Assembly: GCF_019649055.1 (NCBI RefSeq)
Contig: NW_026570252.1
Coordinates: 186,001-250,000 of the forward strand
Direction: 5' to 3'
DNA length: 64,000 nt
Origin: Paramacrobiotus metropolitanus
Taxonomy: Eukaryota > Tardigrada > Eutardigrada > Parachela > Macrobiotidae
This document shows, piece after piece, positions 22,469-33,529 of the stretch (its first letter is position 1; each line of letters begins with the position of its first letter). Position numbers and translations under genes: made by a program. The notes under the pieces are model-generated. The model did no database searches. It had not been told where the DNA came from and saw only the letters and a program-made list of their open reading frames with translations.

Positions 22469-24084
22469 ACTTCACACATATATTCTGAACTACATATACC
22501 GGTGTACCGAAAAGTGCAGACTGTTTGACTGCCGTAACGGGAAGTGATTACGATGGAAAGTGGCAGCGTGAAAATGATCTTTTTCTAACTTTCCTAACTC
22601 GTAAGAGTGCTGTAATCATTCAGATGTACGGAAGTTCTTTTGTCATACTCAAACGCCAGTGGTGGGAAATACGAAAACAAGGTAATAAAAGTGATTGTGT
22701 TTCCCGATTAATTAGGATAGAGCGCGTGTCTTCTGAACCTTATGCAAACACTAATTGTTCCTGCCGCAGACAACTTCGTGTGGCCTCTTCGGTCAGTACA
22801 CTTGCCGCCACCATGAACAGAGATATCACCTGTGCTGCGCACTAATAAAAGTTGTGCCAGAAACTTCGGGTCTAAAAGAGTTTTAAATTGTCTAATTTCG
22901 TGCGATTTTTTGCTAAATACCATAATTGCATCGGCCGATAGAGAAATGATTTCTCTATCGCTTTCTGTGTTAATAAAAATGGGCTTATTCGAGTAGAAAT
23001 TCACCTTAATGCTTGTCTGCTTTGCATATCTGCACCGTACTGATACAAAAACGTCATTGTAAAGTTGCGTCAAAGTAAAGTACGGTGCATTATGATGCAC
23101 AGTGCTGTATACCACTGGAGATACTGAAGATTGCAGTACTAATGAAAACATAGTTTGCACTGTGGTGCAAATAATTATTAACCGTATTGCATGTAAATAA
23201 CAAATCTACACACTACAGGTGGTGGGCGTGTGATACAGTACCAACAGTTGGAAAATAATACAGGCACGTTTTCATCGTGGTGCATTATAGTGCAGCGACG
23301 ACGACAAGTCATTATTCTTGTATATATCAGCCGCAGGTTGATACTGTACCGGTACACACACGATTGTATCGTAGTGTCTTACTGTGTATTATTGACAGCA
23401 AGTTCAGTATCTGGTATGCAATGTGATATCCAGCCGGCTGGATAGTATAGTATCTAGCATGCAATACTAGATGCAGCATCACATTGCAATCCCAACTGGT
23501 GCAAGCAATTGACTTGTCGTCGTCGCTATTAGTATTGTCATCTGCACTGCACTGGTACGGTTCTTTACCTTTACCTAACATATTTACAAGAAAAAGCCTC
23601 GGCATCGCTTCCGCATTTCTTGTCATCCGCACACCACGGCCGGTTTATCCAAATGATTTGGATTAGTTTATTAATTAACATCCTATTATTTCAGCAAAAC
23701 GAAATGGTCGGAGAATAGCGCTAAAGCGCCGTTTTTGCGCTCTTTTCATGGCTTTTCATGGTACTAGTGCGGCATTTACTTAACTTTGTTTTACATAATA
23801 TGTAAGAGTGTGTATACAATACTAGGAAACGTTTATCAACGCTGTCACCAAACGGCGATGAGGAAAGAATTACAGTCCAGTTATTTACGTATTATTAGTA
23901 GTATCCAAATGCCTAATTTGCCTGATGTGTCTTTTATCGATATTACTGTAGCAAATACCATTAAACAGTGTTAATAATGTAGTGTTCAGAAAGATCGGAG
24001 AAGAGGGAACGGGCACAAAAATGCAATAAATTAAAGACAAAAATTGATTATGAACGAACACTGAGCCACTGTAACAAAAGCTAC
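22469..24084. other. Stretch with one unexplained 150-codon frame
   Basis: A minus-strand frame at 22708-23160 (150 codons) begins with a hydrophobic run and includes S-V-H-G-G-G-K-C near its end. No family is recognised and no splice partners were found. It may be part of the neighbouring Mutator-like element. Palindromic TGCACCATAATGCAC-like words occur at 23085-23110 and 23160. Other frames are short. Confidence 0.3.
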
Positions 24085-24540
24085 ACATTATTTTGTTTGT
24101 TAACAGCCAATTGACAACACGCGAAACATGGGAATTTATTAATATTACATTGAGCAGATCACTGCCATAACAATTTTCCGAGCAAACATTCACAACACAA
24201 CTTAAAACATGAAAAAACAGGGTCGCTTCGCGGCTCACATCCCCTTTCAGAAAAACAAAGCGTGAGGGGCGGGGAGAGAAAAATTTAACAACCGGAAGTA
24301 GCGACAAGTTCAGAACACAGTCAAAGGCACTTATATATGTAAGGTTAACAGGATTCAAAAACGGAACTGATACACTGCGCTGACCACAACCAAAATAATA
24401 AGCAGATTTAGTCTAAATCTTAGTACATTATTTTGTTTGTTAACAGCCAATTGGCAACACGCGAAACATGGAAATTTATTAATATTACACTGAGCAGATC
24501 ACTGCCATAACAGTTTTCCGAGCAAACATTCACAACACAA
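24085..24540 (-). repeat. 3' split direct repeats B2-A2-B1 of the Ngaro-like element
   Basis: B copies at 24085-24200 and 24425-24540 share ATTATTTTGTTTGTTAACAG through GCAAACATTCACAACACAA with few changes. Between them, A2 (24273-24430) matches A1 at 30440-30598 over about 158 bases, from GGAGAGAAAAA to AGTACATTA. Confidence 0.85.
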
Positions 24541-24839
24541 GAGAAACTTTAACACGAGCATTTTTAGAACGATTATTTTTAAGAACTGGTAACGACAAAA
24601 CAATGGCCGGTTCTGTATACACTGCGTGGACAATCTCTCGATTGTGTAGCGGCAGCTTCGGTATAAGAAAGAGGAATACTGGGATTTACAATAATTTCGG
24701 ATTTGTGTATATAAAAGGAATAATAATAGTATGGGAAAGAATTTTGTGAGTGCATGAAAAACATGAGAGGTTGTGGGTGTTCCTTTACTACAATTGAGAA
24801 CTTGAATTGCGCGTTTAGTCAGTAACTTTCCATAGGTTT

Positions 24840-27080
24840 ACACAGTCATTTTGGTAGTAGTAATTTGTGTAGTTAAGAAAGTTGATTGCTTAATGGAGCG
24901 AACTATTATTTTTTGCACTGACAGTCTTGGATGTGTAGTAACGGGTGGTTTGTATATGGGATGTAGGCTGGGACGTACATTAAAAGGTTGTTCGAGAAAA
25001 TGTTTGGTTTAATTGGTTGTTGACTGGATTTTTTTAGTTCGGTGGGTATATTAGAAGTTGAGGAACGTTGTGTTTGAGTTATAATGGATTTGACGAAGCA
25101 GTGAGGAAAATGTTTTTCTTGTTGGTTTTTTTCTGATGGCCGGTTTAGAATTTCGGAAGCGTACTGATTCAGGTTGTTGCGTTTTGTTTGGCTTTGGTCT
25201 TTTTAGGTTGAGTATGGTTTAGTAAGTTTTCTTTCATAGATAGTTTCTTTTAAGTATTGTTTGTTTTAATAAAATAATGGAAACTGGTTGTGATCGCAAG
25301 ACATACATGCGTATGTGCGTGATTGTAGAAAAAAACCGCAAAATGGAAACTGATGGTAATGTAGCAAGGAAGATAATGAAGTAGTGATGATGTTAGACAT
25401 GAAAATGTAAAGTTAAAAAATTAAAACAAAAATGTAAACTTAAAAGGGTCAGCAAAACACAACAATTCAGGAGAAAATCGTGAAGTAATGCTTAAGAAAA
25501 GATTCGGACAACCATTACACATTACCATACTCCGCAAATATCGTTTAGCACCATTGTAATATGCTTGACTACCTCGTGTAACCTTTCCAATTTTTGGATA
25601 TAAAAACTTAGCAACAATTTGATTACCTTAATCTTTCCCTTAACAAAAATTGTCATTTCTCTTTACAAAAACTGTCACTTTTAAGAATATAATTAATCGT
25701 TTAAGAACATAAGCAATCTTTTTGAAACCTATTTTCTGCACTTAAAAGACGCAATTTAAAATATTTTTCAGGTGAAATACTATAAGGCCGACCATCAGTT
25801 AAACCACCATAACCAAACGGAAGTAGATTGAGATACGCTTTTTCTTCTAACCCAGTTTGTGATTTCCAGTCCCAGATTAAATTAGAAATCAAAAAACACG
25901 TTATTAGAAATCAAAAAACCAAGAGCGTTATAGACAATATTAAAATCAACAGAATAAATGATTTTTTGACTACAATTATCAAAATCGTTTTTTTTAGCCT
26001 GACATACAGCTAATAAACAATCTGTAGCCGGACGTGGTAGCAAACATTCAAAATTTTCACTAGGATCACTAGTAACATGAAGTAATTGCCCTACACATTT
26101 TGTTAAGCTATTTTTCAAATGCAATATTGTCAAAAAAGGCTGTATTAAACGCACTGCCTGGACTTCCATGTAACGAAGATTATTTAACCAATTTTCTCTA
26201 CCAATATCTAAACAATTCCGCCGTAATTTGTAAACACAAAAATCAAAATTTTGAAGCTTATGTAAAGTCGTACATCCTGCACATAGTCTAGCATCAGCTT
26301 TTAAATCACTATTTAACATTCCTGAATTATCACCAATCAAATCAGATGCAACTAAATATTGCAAGAATCGCAGGGCAGATAAGCAACCATGACCTTTCTC
26401 CAATAGTTTTTTCCAAACATCTCAGAAAACGCACCACCTTCAGTATTCCGATTACGTTTTTGTTTTTTAACTTTCACATTCTCATATCTACCATCATCAC
26501 CACTTCCCACATTATCTTCCCTGCTACAATTACCATCAGTTTCTATTTTGCGTTTCTTTCTATAATCACGCATATACTAACGCATGTATTTCTTACGATC
26601 ACAACCACCTTCCATTATTTTATTAAAAAAAGAATTGTTAAACGAAAACAATGTATGAAAGAAAACTTACTAAACCATACTCAACCAAAAAAGACTTACC
26701 AAAGCCAAACAAAAGACAGCAACCTGAATCAGTAAGTATCCACAAATCCACAACGGGCCACCAAAAAATAACCAACAAAAAAAATATTTTGCTCACTCCA
26801 TATGTTTCGTCCACTCCATAATAACTCCAACACAAGATTCCTTAACTTCTTATATACCCACCGAACTAAAAAAATCCAGTCAACAAACCAATTAAACTAT
26901 ACGTTTTCTCGAATAACCTTTTAATGTACCTACCAACCTACTTCCCCTATACAAACCACCTGTTCCTACACAACCAAGACTATCAGAGCAAAACATAACA
27001 GTCTGCTCCATTAAGCAATCAACTTTCTAGAAATTTCTTGAATTTTCCACAATAATCCATGACCATCTACAACCCGCAAC
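24840..27080. mobile_element. Nested element with about 450-bp terminal inverted repeats
   Basis: Left arm about 24840-25330 and right arm about 26575-27080 are reverse complements with moderate divergence; for example GGTTGAGTATGGTTTAGTAAG (25205 region) against its complement near 26670, and AAAGTTGATTGCTTAATGGA near 24878 against 27008-27030. The middle carries a minus-strand frame (next entry). It interrupts the 3' region of the Ngaro-like element. Exact ends and target duplication could not be fixed. The family is not recognised. Confidence 0.65.
25882..26573 (-). CDS. Unknown protein encoded inside the nested inverted-repeat element
   Basis: Two overlapping minus-strand frames, 26573-26352 (Lys/Arg-rich N-terminus, then F-x-x-M-F-G-K-N-Y-W) and 26403-25882 (173 codons), probably belong to one protein broken by a frameshift near 26390. 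The second part has cysteines spaced C-A-G-C and a tract NWLNNLRYMEVQAVRLIQP. No transposase motif (DDE, YR, HUH) is recognisable. Its position at the centre of a long-inverted-repeat element suggests a transposition protein, but that is inference. Confidence 0.4.
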
Positions 27081-27339
27081 ACACTCCACTTCCTGTAACA
27101 CTTCATTAAACACTCAAATACGAACAACCAGAAAGTCGAATATATTTATACCATACTACAGTAAAACTCCCACTACCTTCACCCTGATTCAATGTAGACC
27201 CTTTCTTCCCTACACTGGATTAGTACACCCTTTCTTCATTATCACTTTTCGTCAAACATATCACCTTTAACATAATTTACTAAATTATTAAATCCCTTAT
27301 TCGGCACTTTATATTCCTACCCTTATAATCTCCACATAC

Positions 27340-27600
27340 AATACGCTCCTGCAATGTACTCCTACATTATGTAGGAGCATATTGCAAGGTGCTCCTACAT
27401 ATGTAGGAGCACATTGCAATGTGCTCCTACATATGTAGGAGCACATATATGTAGGAGCACATTGCAAGGTGCTCTTACATATGTAGGAGCACATTGCGGG
27501 AGCATATGGTATTACGTTTGTTTGGATACTACAATTCCGTTTTTCTCCTCCAAGAACCGATGCAATGTGCTCCTACATAATGTAGGAGCACATAATGTAA
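27340..27600. repeat. Palindromic array of GTGCTCCTACAT-ATGTAGGAGCAC units
   Basis: At least five inverted units, each TGCTCCTACAT(A)ATGTAGGAGCA joined by ATTGCAATG or shorter linkers, lie between 27350 and 27510, with one more at 27570-27592 after a 60-bp gap. Each unit is itself a perfect palindrome and the linker TTGCAA is palindromic as well, so the whole run can fold in many registers. Confidence 0.85.
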
Positions 27601-27654
27601 ACTAAAAAAGATGTTGAGCTAACAACGCCATCTACAACTTTCACGCATCGTTAC

Positions 27655-27705
27655 TCGACTCATGTCACATGACTCATGTCACATGACTGTGTCACATGAC
27701 TGTTA
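27655..27705. repeat. Short tandem CATGTCACATGACT repeat
   Basis: Three near-identical copies of (ACT)CATGTCACATGACT in a row; each contains the palindrome GTCACATGAC-like core. Inside the 3' part of the Ngaro-like element. Confidence 0.6.
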
Positions 27706-27869
27706 GGCCCCACCGCTTCCTGCAACCGGCCGGACCCTTCCGTACTCTACGGGCGCCAAAAATTATTTTTGTTTACACACGGATATCGCAGACCGAAAAC
27801 CGAAACTACAGTTTCATATATGCTACGACTGATTCTAGTCGTATACCGCATATAAGAACCTGTCACGGT

Positions 27870-28389
27870 TCAAATGAACCTGCCGCAAAACATAACATCG
27901 GCACATTTCACTGTGGTGCGCCAATTTTTACTGCCAAGCAAACTCGAGCTACGTGCTAGAGAGTAAAAAGCGACGAGACATCCTGCCCAGAATGTTTTAC
28001 GCATGTACCTTTTCACATACTTAAAAGTTTCGTAAATTTTAAGGTAATATCGGTTCACGTCTAAATGGCAGTTCTTCTCTTGTTCGCTGTACTCCCGCAA
28101 GAGCTTGTTTATTCGAAAAATAATTTAGATCAGGCGGATACAAGTTTTCGAGGTGATGCAGTGACACAAGACTTGCTACGTAATTTACAACAGTCGTATA
28201 CTCAATGGAGCGCTCGGCAAGATAGGCCATATACAAACATACCGTCTGCACCGAGGCAGGCAGAGCTTGCAGCCTATATAAATTACAAAATTTATTGAAC
28301 TGATCCCACTGCGATTTTCGCGTGCGTTTCGAACTTTCTGCCAGAGAATTCAGTTGCAACGCCCGCAGTTTCTGTCGGAGACTTGTCAT
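27870..28389 (-). pseudogene. Tyrosine recombinase of the Ngaro-like element, frameshifted and truncated
   Basis: 28389-28039 encodes the N-terminal core-binding domain (residues 1-116; the tract QWDQFNKFCNLY and the C-L-Y-M-A-Y-L helix are typical of DIRS-order recombinases). A frameshift near 28080 moves the frame to 28100-27870, which carries TFWAGCLVAFYSLARSSSLL, corresponding to the start of the catalytic domain with the first active-site Arg region. The frame ends at 27870, so the rest of the R-H-R-Y catalytic residues are absent here. Confidence 0.75.
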
Positions 28390-28411
28390 GGGGATAGCTA
28401 CAATTTAGCCT

Positions 28412-30397
28412 TCAAAGGGAAGACTTATTTATTTTAAAACCTGGAAAAGGACCAACAAAATTTTGGAAAAAACGCCTTTCGAACTCAATCCCTTCAGCTA
28501 GCCTGCTTAACGAGTCAGCTGTTACGTTATTTACACAAGAATAATGACGTGAGCTGATACGAAAATTAAATTTTAACGACATTTCAAAAACCAATTTTAA
28601 CCATTCCAAAGCATCAACGTTATTTGTTGTACTTCGGCCTAGGAAGGACACTGTTTGGGTGTTGTCCGAAAGCACAACAACACGGCACCCATTGAACAGA
28701 GGTGCCCACACTAGCAGCGGCAAGCATGCCGCCACCAGTTCAAGAAAATTAATATTACGTTTTAAACTTGGCTTTAAATAAGGGGCCGGAATTCGGTTTA
28801 TTTCGAAAACATCAGGTATTCTGTGCCCTACACCATCCTCCCATAAGCCAGTTAGCCACATGTTTTGGGAAGTTGCGCCAAACCCGGCCAAAAAGGCATC
28901 AGTGCAGATAGTTATTTCCGGCCAAACACAACCAAACGGGGATGGACAGAGCCCATTAACCTTAGGTGCAAGCTCAATCCACCGCATAAGTTCACCACGT
29001 AAAACTTGAGTAAATCGCGCATGATCGGTCGGTTTTCTTAACTTCGTTAAGGCATCAATAAAAATGCGAGTAAAAGTACGCGCACCATAAACTGCTTTTA
29101 ACGCAAAGGACATGTGACCAACCAATACTTGGAGTTCTCGTTTCGTTATTTTCGCTTTTTGGGAGTGAAACTGGGCCAAGTCCGCTAATTTAATCAATTT
29201 ATCAGCTGGTATTTCCAGTCGTTCTAATTCAAAATCAATAATTATGCCCAAAAACGTTATGCGTTTAGATGGACTAACGATTTTTTCTAATTTAACACGA
29301 AATCCTAAACTATATAATAATTGAATTAAAATATTTTGCGCGTTCAGGCATTCTTCAAAACTAAATGCAATAATTAAAAAATCATCAAGATATGCAACAA
29401 CGATAATATTTCTTCTTTGCAACATTATCACGATTGCTCTAGAAGTGCGGTTAAAAATCCCTGGTGCATTTGAAAGTTCAAAGCACAAAAAATTGTCAAC
29501 ATAAAACTCTTCAGCTGAACTTCCAAAACTCCATCTAAACCCTTGGAACTGCCTGTGAGGAGGATGGATTGGCATCCAACGATATGCTGACTGTATATCA
29601 GCCACAGCATAAAAGCAATCGCGAGAACCCAGTAAAACTGCATCATCAATGCTTTGGAACGAAAAATTTTCTGTAACAATGAAAGAATTTAATGAACAAT
29701 CAAAAGGTCGACTGCAGTCGCTTATTGGCCTAGGAATAATACTGCTCTTTTTTGGAACAGCTCCTATGGCCTGAACCCGGATTGGTTTTGCAGTATGCTT
29801 CGTAATACGGCCCAGATTCAGCTCTTCTGCGAACAGTTCATCCAGCAAGGGTTTATCCTCTGCGCTAAGTGCACTTCTATAATTAGTACAGTCAGCCGGA
29901 GATACAACAGTGTCATCTCCAAATAACCGCAACCCTTTCGCAGTGCCTGTCCGCAGAAAATCTGAGTCCGGGTCAGAAGCATACAATTCATTAACCCAAA
30001 ATTCCAATTTTTTTGTTAATTCGCAACGATTTAAAAGGTCAACTGATACCAAAATAACATAATTTCCAAATTTAAGTAATTTACAAACATTGGCATCGGT
30101 TGCAACACAAAAACTAATTTCAGCCATTTCATTGGCGGACTGCTGTGCAGTTCCGGCGGCCTTGATGCTGTCGCGCACCGCAGTGGCCGCAAACGTGTTC
30201 GAAGGAACACTTGCCGGGCGGTTTTGCGCATTTGTCATCATGCCAGAAGAAGCAGCATGCAAAGCTGTATCTGGGATGCTGGGCATCCCTATTGTTCCCG
30301 CGAAAAAGCCGACTCTTATTACGTGAGTCACCACTGTTTGACGAAGAAGGCCCGTTATTATTTCGACAATTACCGGAATTAAAGTATTTAGCCCCAA
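28412..30397 (-). CDS. Reverse transcriptase-RNase H of the Ngaro-like element
   Basis: A 661-codon frame without an obvious ATG at its 5' end. The reverse transcriptase domain occupies roughly residues 190-420, with the catalytic YLDD box in VVAYLDDFLII. The RNase H domain follows: TDAFLAGFGA (first Asp), NFLELVAAC (Glu), VLSDNTQTV (second Asp) and NVTADSLSRL (last Asp). All four acidic positions are present. The order RT-RNase H with no integrase or protease, next to a tyrosine recombinase, is the DIRS-order arrangement. The methyltransferase-like domain found in some DIRS elements was not recognised. The frame is intact although the element is otherwise damaged. Confidence 0.85.
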   Translation of the reverse strand: MGLNTLIPVIVEIITGLLRQTVVTHVIRVGFFAGTIGMPSIPDTALHAASSGMMTNAQNRPASVPSNTFAATAVRDSIKAAGTAQQSANEMAEISFCVATDANVCKLLKFGNYVILVSVDLLNRCELTKKLEFWVNELYASDPDSDFLRTGTAKGLRLFGDDTVVSPADCTNYRSALSAEDKPLLDELFAEELNLGRITKHTAKPIRVQAIGAVPKKSSIIPRPISDCSRPFDCSLNSFIVTENFSFQSIDDAVLLGSRDCFYAVADIQSAYRWMPIHPPHRQFQGFRWSFGSSAEEFYVDNFLCFELSNAPGIFNRTSRAIVIMLQRRNIIVVAYLDDFLIIAFSFEECLNAQNILIQLLYSLGFRVKLEKIVSPSKRITFLGIIIDFELERLEIPADKLIKLADLAQFHSQKAKITKRELQVLVGHMSFALKAVYGARTFTRIFIDALTKLRKPTDHARFTQVLRGELMRWIELAPKVNGLCPSPFGCVWPEITICTDAFLAGFGATSQNMWLTGLWEDGVGHRIPDVFEINRIPAPYLKPSLKRNINFLELVAACLPLLVWAPLFNGCRVVVLSDNTQTVSFLGRSTTNNVDALEWLKLVFEMSLKFNFRISSRHYSCVNNVTADSLSRLAEGIEFERRFFQNFVGPFPGFKINKSSL

Positions 30398-30425
30398 TTA
30401 CCGAGCGCTTACTTTCGTTAAGCAA
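30129..30425 (-). CDS. Gag-like zinc-finger fragment of the Ngaro-like element
   Basis: A 98-codon frame overlapping the start of the RT frame. It is Asn/Ser-rich, then has C-x-FW-x-x-x-x-C, C-S-F-E-H-V-C-G-H-C and a final H-x-x-x-R-x-x-C. These are zinc-finger-like cysteine/histidine clusters of the type seen in ORF1 of DIRS-order elements. It begins only about 20 bases inside the A1 repeat, so most of the usual Gag N-terminus is deleted. Confidence 0.6.
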   Translation of the reverse strand: MLNESKRSVIGAKYFNSGNCRNNNGPSSSNSGDSRNKSRLFRGNNRDAQHPRYSFACCFFWHDDKCAKPPGKCSFEHVCGHCGARQHQGRRNCTAVRQ

Positions 30426-30439
30426 CGAAAACCTCCCCT

Positions 30440-30598
30440 GGAGAGAAAAAATTTAACAACTGGAAGTAGCGACAAGTTCAGAACACAGCCAAAGGCACTT
30501 ATATATGCAAGGTTAACAGGGTTCAAAAACGGAACTGATACACTGCGCTGACCACAACCAAAATAATAAGCAAATTTAGTCTAAATCTTAGTACATTA
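30440..30598 (-). repeat. 5' split direct repeat A1 of the Ngaro-like element
   Basis: About 158 bases matching 24273-24430 with roughly eight differences; marks the 5' end of the element on the minus strand. Confidence 0.85.
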
Positions 30599-30829
30599 AG
30601 CGAAAGAAACGGCGCAAAAGAACTCAAATCCTTTGCAAAAATATGAAAATTTCATTTGTCAACTTAACTCTCAAGGTTAGACACACTGCTGCATGATCGA
30701 ATGCCAAAAAAGCTTAGCAAAAAATTTCTCGATTCCAGTTAATGTTTTGATTCTACATACTTTGATAACTTTGTTTCTTCCCTTTAAAGATCGCAAGAAA
30801 AATGGAACCCTATTTCAAATTTAAAATTT

Positions 30830-31003
30830 TTAAAGCTTCTCCCTGACAATCCGCTTAGCAAACAGTTTGGGTGCCAGTCGTGAGAGCAGCCAATAAAATA
30901 GGACGCCGGCGAGGCAACCAGCGACCACTATCATGAGAACGATGTACTTTGGCTCAGGCTTATAGTAGAACATTTGAAAGGAACACACTCCGCTCACTGC
31001 CCC
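30830..31003 (-). pseudogene. D2 (C-terminal part of exon 2), left in original orientation
   Basis: The minus-strand frame encodes Y-Y-K-PEPKYIV, a second membrane segment and a basic tail ending RIVREKL, aligning with residues of D1 from the middle of its first membrane segment to the end. It starts abruptly at about 31003 with no acceptor. The rest of the same gene lies immediately to the right on the opposite strand. Confidence 0.75.
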
Positions 31004-31955
31004 ATTTGGCCGTAATCCCAATCATCGGCTCTAACGCAACGCTTTTCAGAGTGCAAGGGTTGCTGTATATGTGCGGGGCAATTTTTCCAGCAGTATTTCC
31101 AGACGAAATACTGCGAAATGACGACGGTGAAAACATCGACGAGATAATCGAGGAACAGTTGCCGTGTATGCGTGACAACTTCGAAGACTCTTTGAGTGAA
31201 GAGGAGAAGAGAATCGTCGTGCATAAATGTCTCCCTTTTTTATGGTATTTTTTAGATATATACTTCCTAATTTTTATGTAAGCTGCAGAATGATTTTAAA
31301 CATTAATGCAGTTGCACGATATGACCATTTAAATTTGTCATCCCTCAGGAACGGGTTGGTGTGTCCACGGACGGTTTTTGAGAAATAATGTATAATTAGT
31401 TTTATTTTAGTTATTAAACTGTAAATAATTTTATTATTTAATTTTCTTATAATTATTTTTGTTGTTATTTTTATATTTTTTTAATTTAGTTTTTAATTAC
31501 CATATTTAATTTTTTTTATGAAATAATTTTGTTTAAAAAATGATTTAGTTGTAACATCAACCGATATTCAAAATGGTTTAGGCTGCACGACAGATTCCGT
31601 GTCGGTTCACGCTTGTAGTCATGAAAATATCTTCTTAAAAAATTATTTCCTCTTTTTCGAATGATTTCCTCTTTTTCGAATGATTATTTCCTCTTTTTTG
31701 ACTCGGTACGCGATTTTAGGGACACCGTTGAAGCAGAGGTGAAGAAACCGTGGTCTAATGATGTGGAGCACAGCATAACCCAAGAATCGCCTCGCTCGAC
31801 ACCGGATGCTGCTGGTTATGACTTGGACGAGATTTGGAAAGCCAGACTGGATTTCTGGGATGGAGTGTGGATGCGCCAACGGAAACTGTGCGATTCCGGG
31901 CCTGTTCTTGGACTGCCAAATGCTCTAGATGCCGTTATTTTTATCCAAGAAAATG
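31004..31955 (+). pseudogene. D2 (exon 1, intron and 5' part of exon 2), inverted
   Basis: Exon 1 is about 31012-31244: it matches D1 exon 1 (L-F/L-RVQ-x-LLY-x-CG; then C-x-R-D and a KC-x-PFL ending) and has a phase-2 donor TG then GTATTT. The D1 start ATG corresponds to a non-ATG here. The intron is 475 bp and AT-rich. Exon 2 starts at 31720 after GATTTTAG with one base, again phase 2, and matches D1 through LDFWDG-x-W-M-R-x-R-K-L-CDSGP and NALDAVIF, stopping mid-membrane segment near 31950. The missing end is the inverted piece at 30830-31003, so one inversion of about 950 bp split the gene. Confidence 0.75.
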
Positions 31956-33529
31956 TAATGAGTTATTATCTGAAAATATTGTTAGAATGGGAGTCCAGAG
32001 ATTGAAATATATTGCGCTAGGGAAATAGTATCGTAATGTCGCCGCTTTCATGTTGAAGTATGTCTGTATGTACAGCCATGCTCCGCCACACGCGGACACT
32101 TGCACAAAATAAATCAAAAAACACTTTGGTGCGTCGCTAGGTTTTCTTCTTTGCACTTTTCTGGTGTAACTTTTTATTGCGGATTCAGAAGTACTAAAAC
32201 CATCATCTTTCGATGCTTCTGTAACCGTTCAGGGGGCGATTACGGGGAAGGGGTAGTGGTCATTTTTACCGTGCGTACACCTGCAGCTGTAAAACCTGCA
32301 TCAAGCAATATTTTCGTTCGGACCTTTTTGGAAACTATTGAATGATTCAAGAGGTGTACGGTAGCGGTCAGCAAAAAACTTTGTCCTAACTGTGCTCGAG
32401 GTGTCCTCAGGAGAACTTGTATCCCCCATAGACTTGTGTGTTAAATGGTACCTAATGGAGAATGTGGTTGCCTAGCGCCCAGACAAAGAAAATCTCAGGT
32501 TGTTATTTTTAAAAGATTAGACGTGAATTAGATTAGAAGGTTTTAATTTTTTGGAGGATTTTGAAGTATTGAAGTATTTGTAAATCGATATTTCCAGGGC
32601 ATATGGTCGCATACCATACGCTGTATTTATAACCTCCAGGTACGCGCTTTGGCAGTACATCGAGTATAGTTCTTCACTTACGAGTACATACTTTCCCTTT
32701 GCAGGTAGTCCTTCCGTGGTAAGCAATGGCGGCATGCAGCGATCGATCGCTAACTGCCGCGAGTACCGGTGGAAGTTGTCCAACCGAGAATACACGTGTT
32801 ATAGTGACGGCTCTGCAGCCGAGATTTAATAATTGACCTGTATTCTGAAAATTATACTTTGTACCTACACTACTTCGACAAATTCCATTTTGCGGCTCCC
32901 GTTTAAATTCATTCGCTTATTCTGGCTCCCGGCTAGCTACCTTTGCACTGCATTTATTCATTTTATTGGAACCCTCTGCGAAATTGTTTTCTAATTATAA
33001 AACCAAATAATATTTGGTTTTATAATTAGATATATATATATATCATATAATCACAACCACAAAACAAAAGTCTCAGACAATCATTAAATATGGTGCAGGT
33101 GTAAAAAGGATCCAGTGAGTTGTTTTTTGTTGTTTGATTGTTATGTCACTCATGTAAATATTTGTTTTTGTATTCGGAAAGCAATTTTGCCAATGTCTCG
33201 AATAAATTAAGTTTAAAGGTCAGTTTCAATTAGCCGGGCCGGAATATGGGATCGAACTTGAAATGGAGCCGGGATAAGGAATTTTCCGAAGTATACAGTA
33301 TCAGAGTTGTACTTTGTATAATAATATACTTTGCTTGTACACTTTGTATACCTGCAGTACTTGCAGTTTGTTTAATTTGTTAGTGTAATTGTTTGTTTGT
33401 ATTTTGGCGTAGTTTTACTATTCTTGTACTCTTGACAACCTCCAAAACTTATCAAAGCACATGTGTCACGGTGCGCTTGCTTGGAGTAGTACATTCAGCT
33501 GTAGTTCTTCGCTAACGATAGCAGGCTGA
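31956..33529. other. Intergenic stretch without recognised genes
   Basis: Short frames only. Contains a perfect 41-base palindrome at 32990-33030 and a TA microsatellite just after it. Confidence 0.35.
32990..33030. repeat. Perfect 41-base AT-rich palindrome
   Basis: TCTAATTATAAAACCAAATA is followed by one central A and the exact reverse complement (20-bp arms). It is followed by (TA)n. It could be a cruciform-forming site or a fragile point. Confidence 0.8.

Larger units (their letters stand above)
24085..30598 (-). mobile_element. Ngaro/PAT-type (DIRS order) retroelement with split direct repeats, decayed
   Basis: Read on the minus strand the order is A1 (30598-30440), Gag-like frame, RT-RNase H frame, tyrosine-recombinase frame, B1 (24540-24425), A2 (24430-24273), B2 (24200-24085). 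This A1...B1-A2...B2 layout of split direct repeats is the diagnostic terminal structure of Ngaro/PAT elements in the DIRS order, which integrate with a tyrosine recombinase and lack an integrase. The recombinase is frameshifted and cut short, the Gag N-terminus is missing, and an inverted-repeat element (about 24840-27080) and a palindromic array (27340-27600) occupy the 3' part. The element is therefore not functional. Confidence 0.8.

Noticed and set aside
27340-27600. Regularly spaced palindromic units considered as a CRISPR-like array
   Set aside because: The genome is eukaryotic, there are no unique spacers and no associated genes; the linkers are themselves palindromic.
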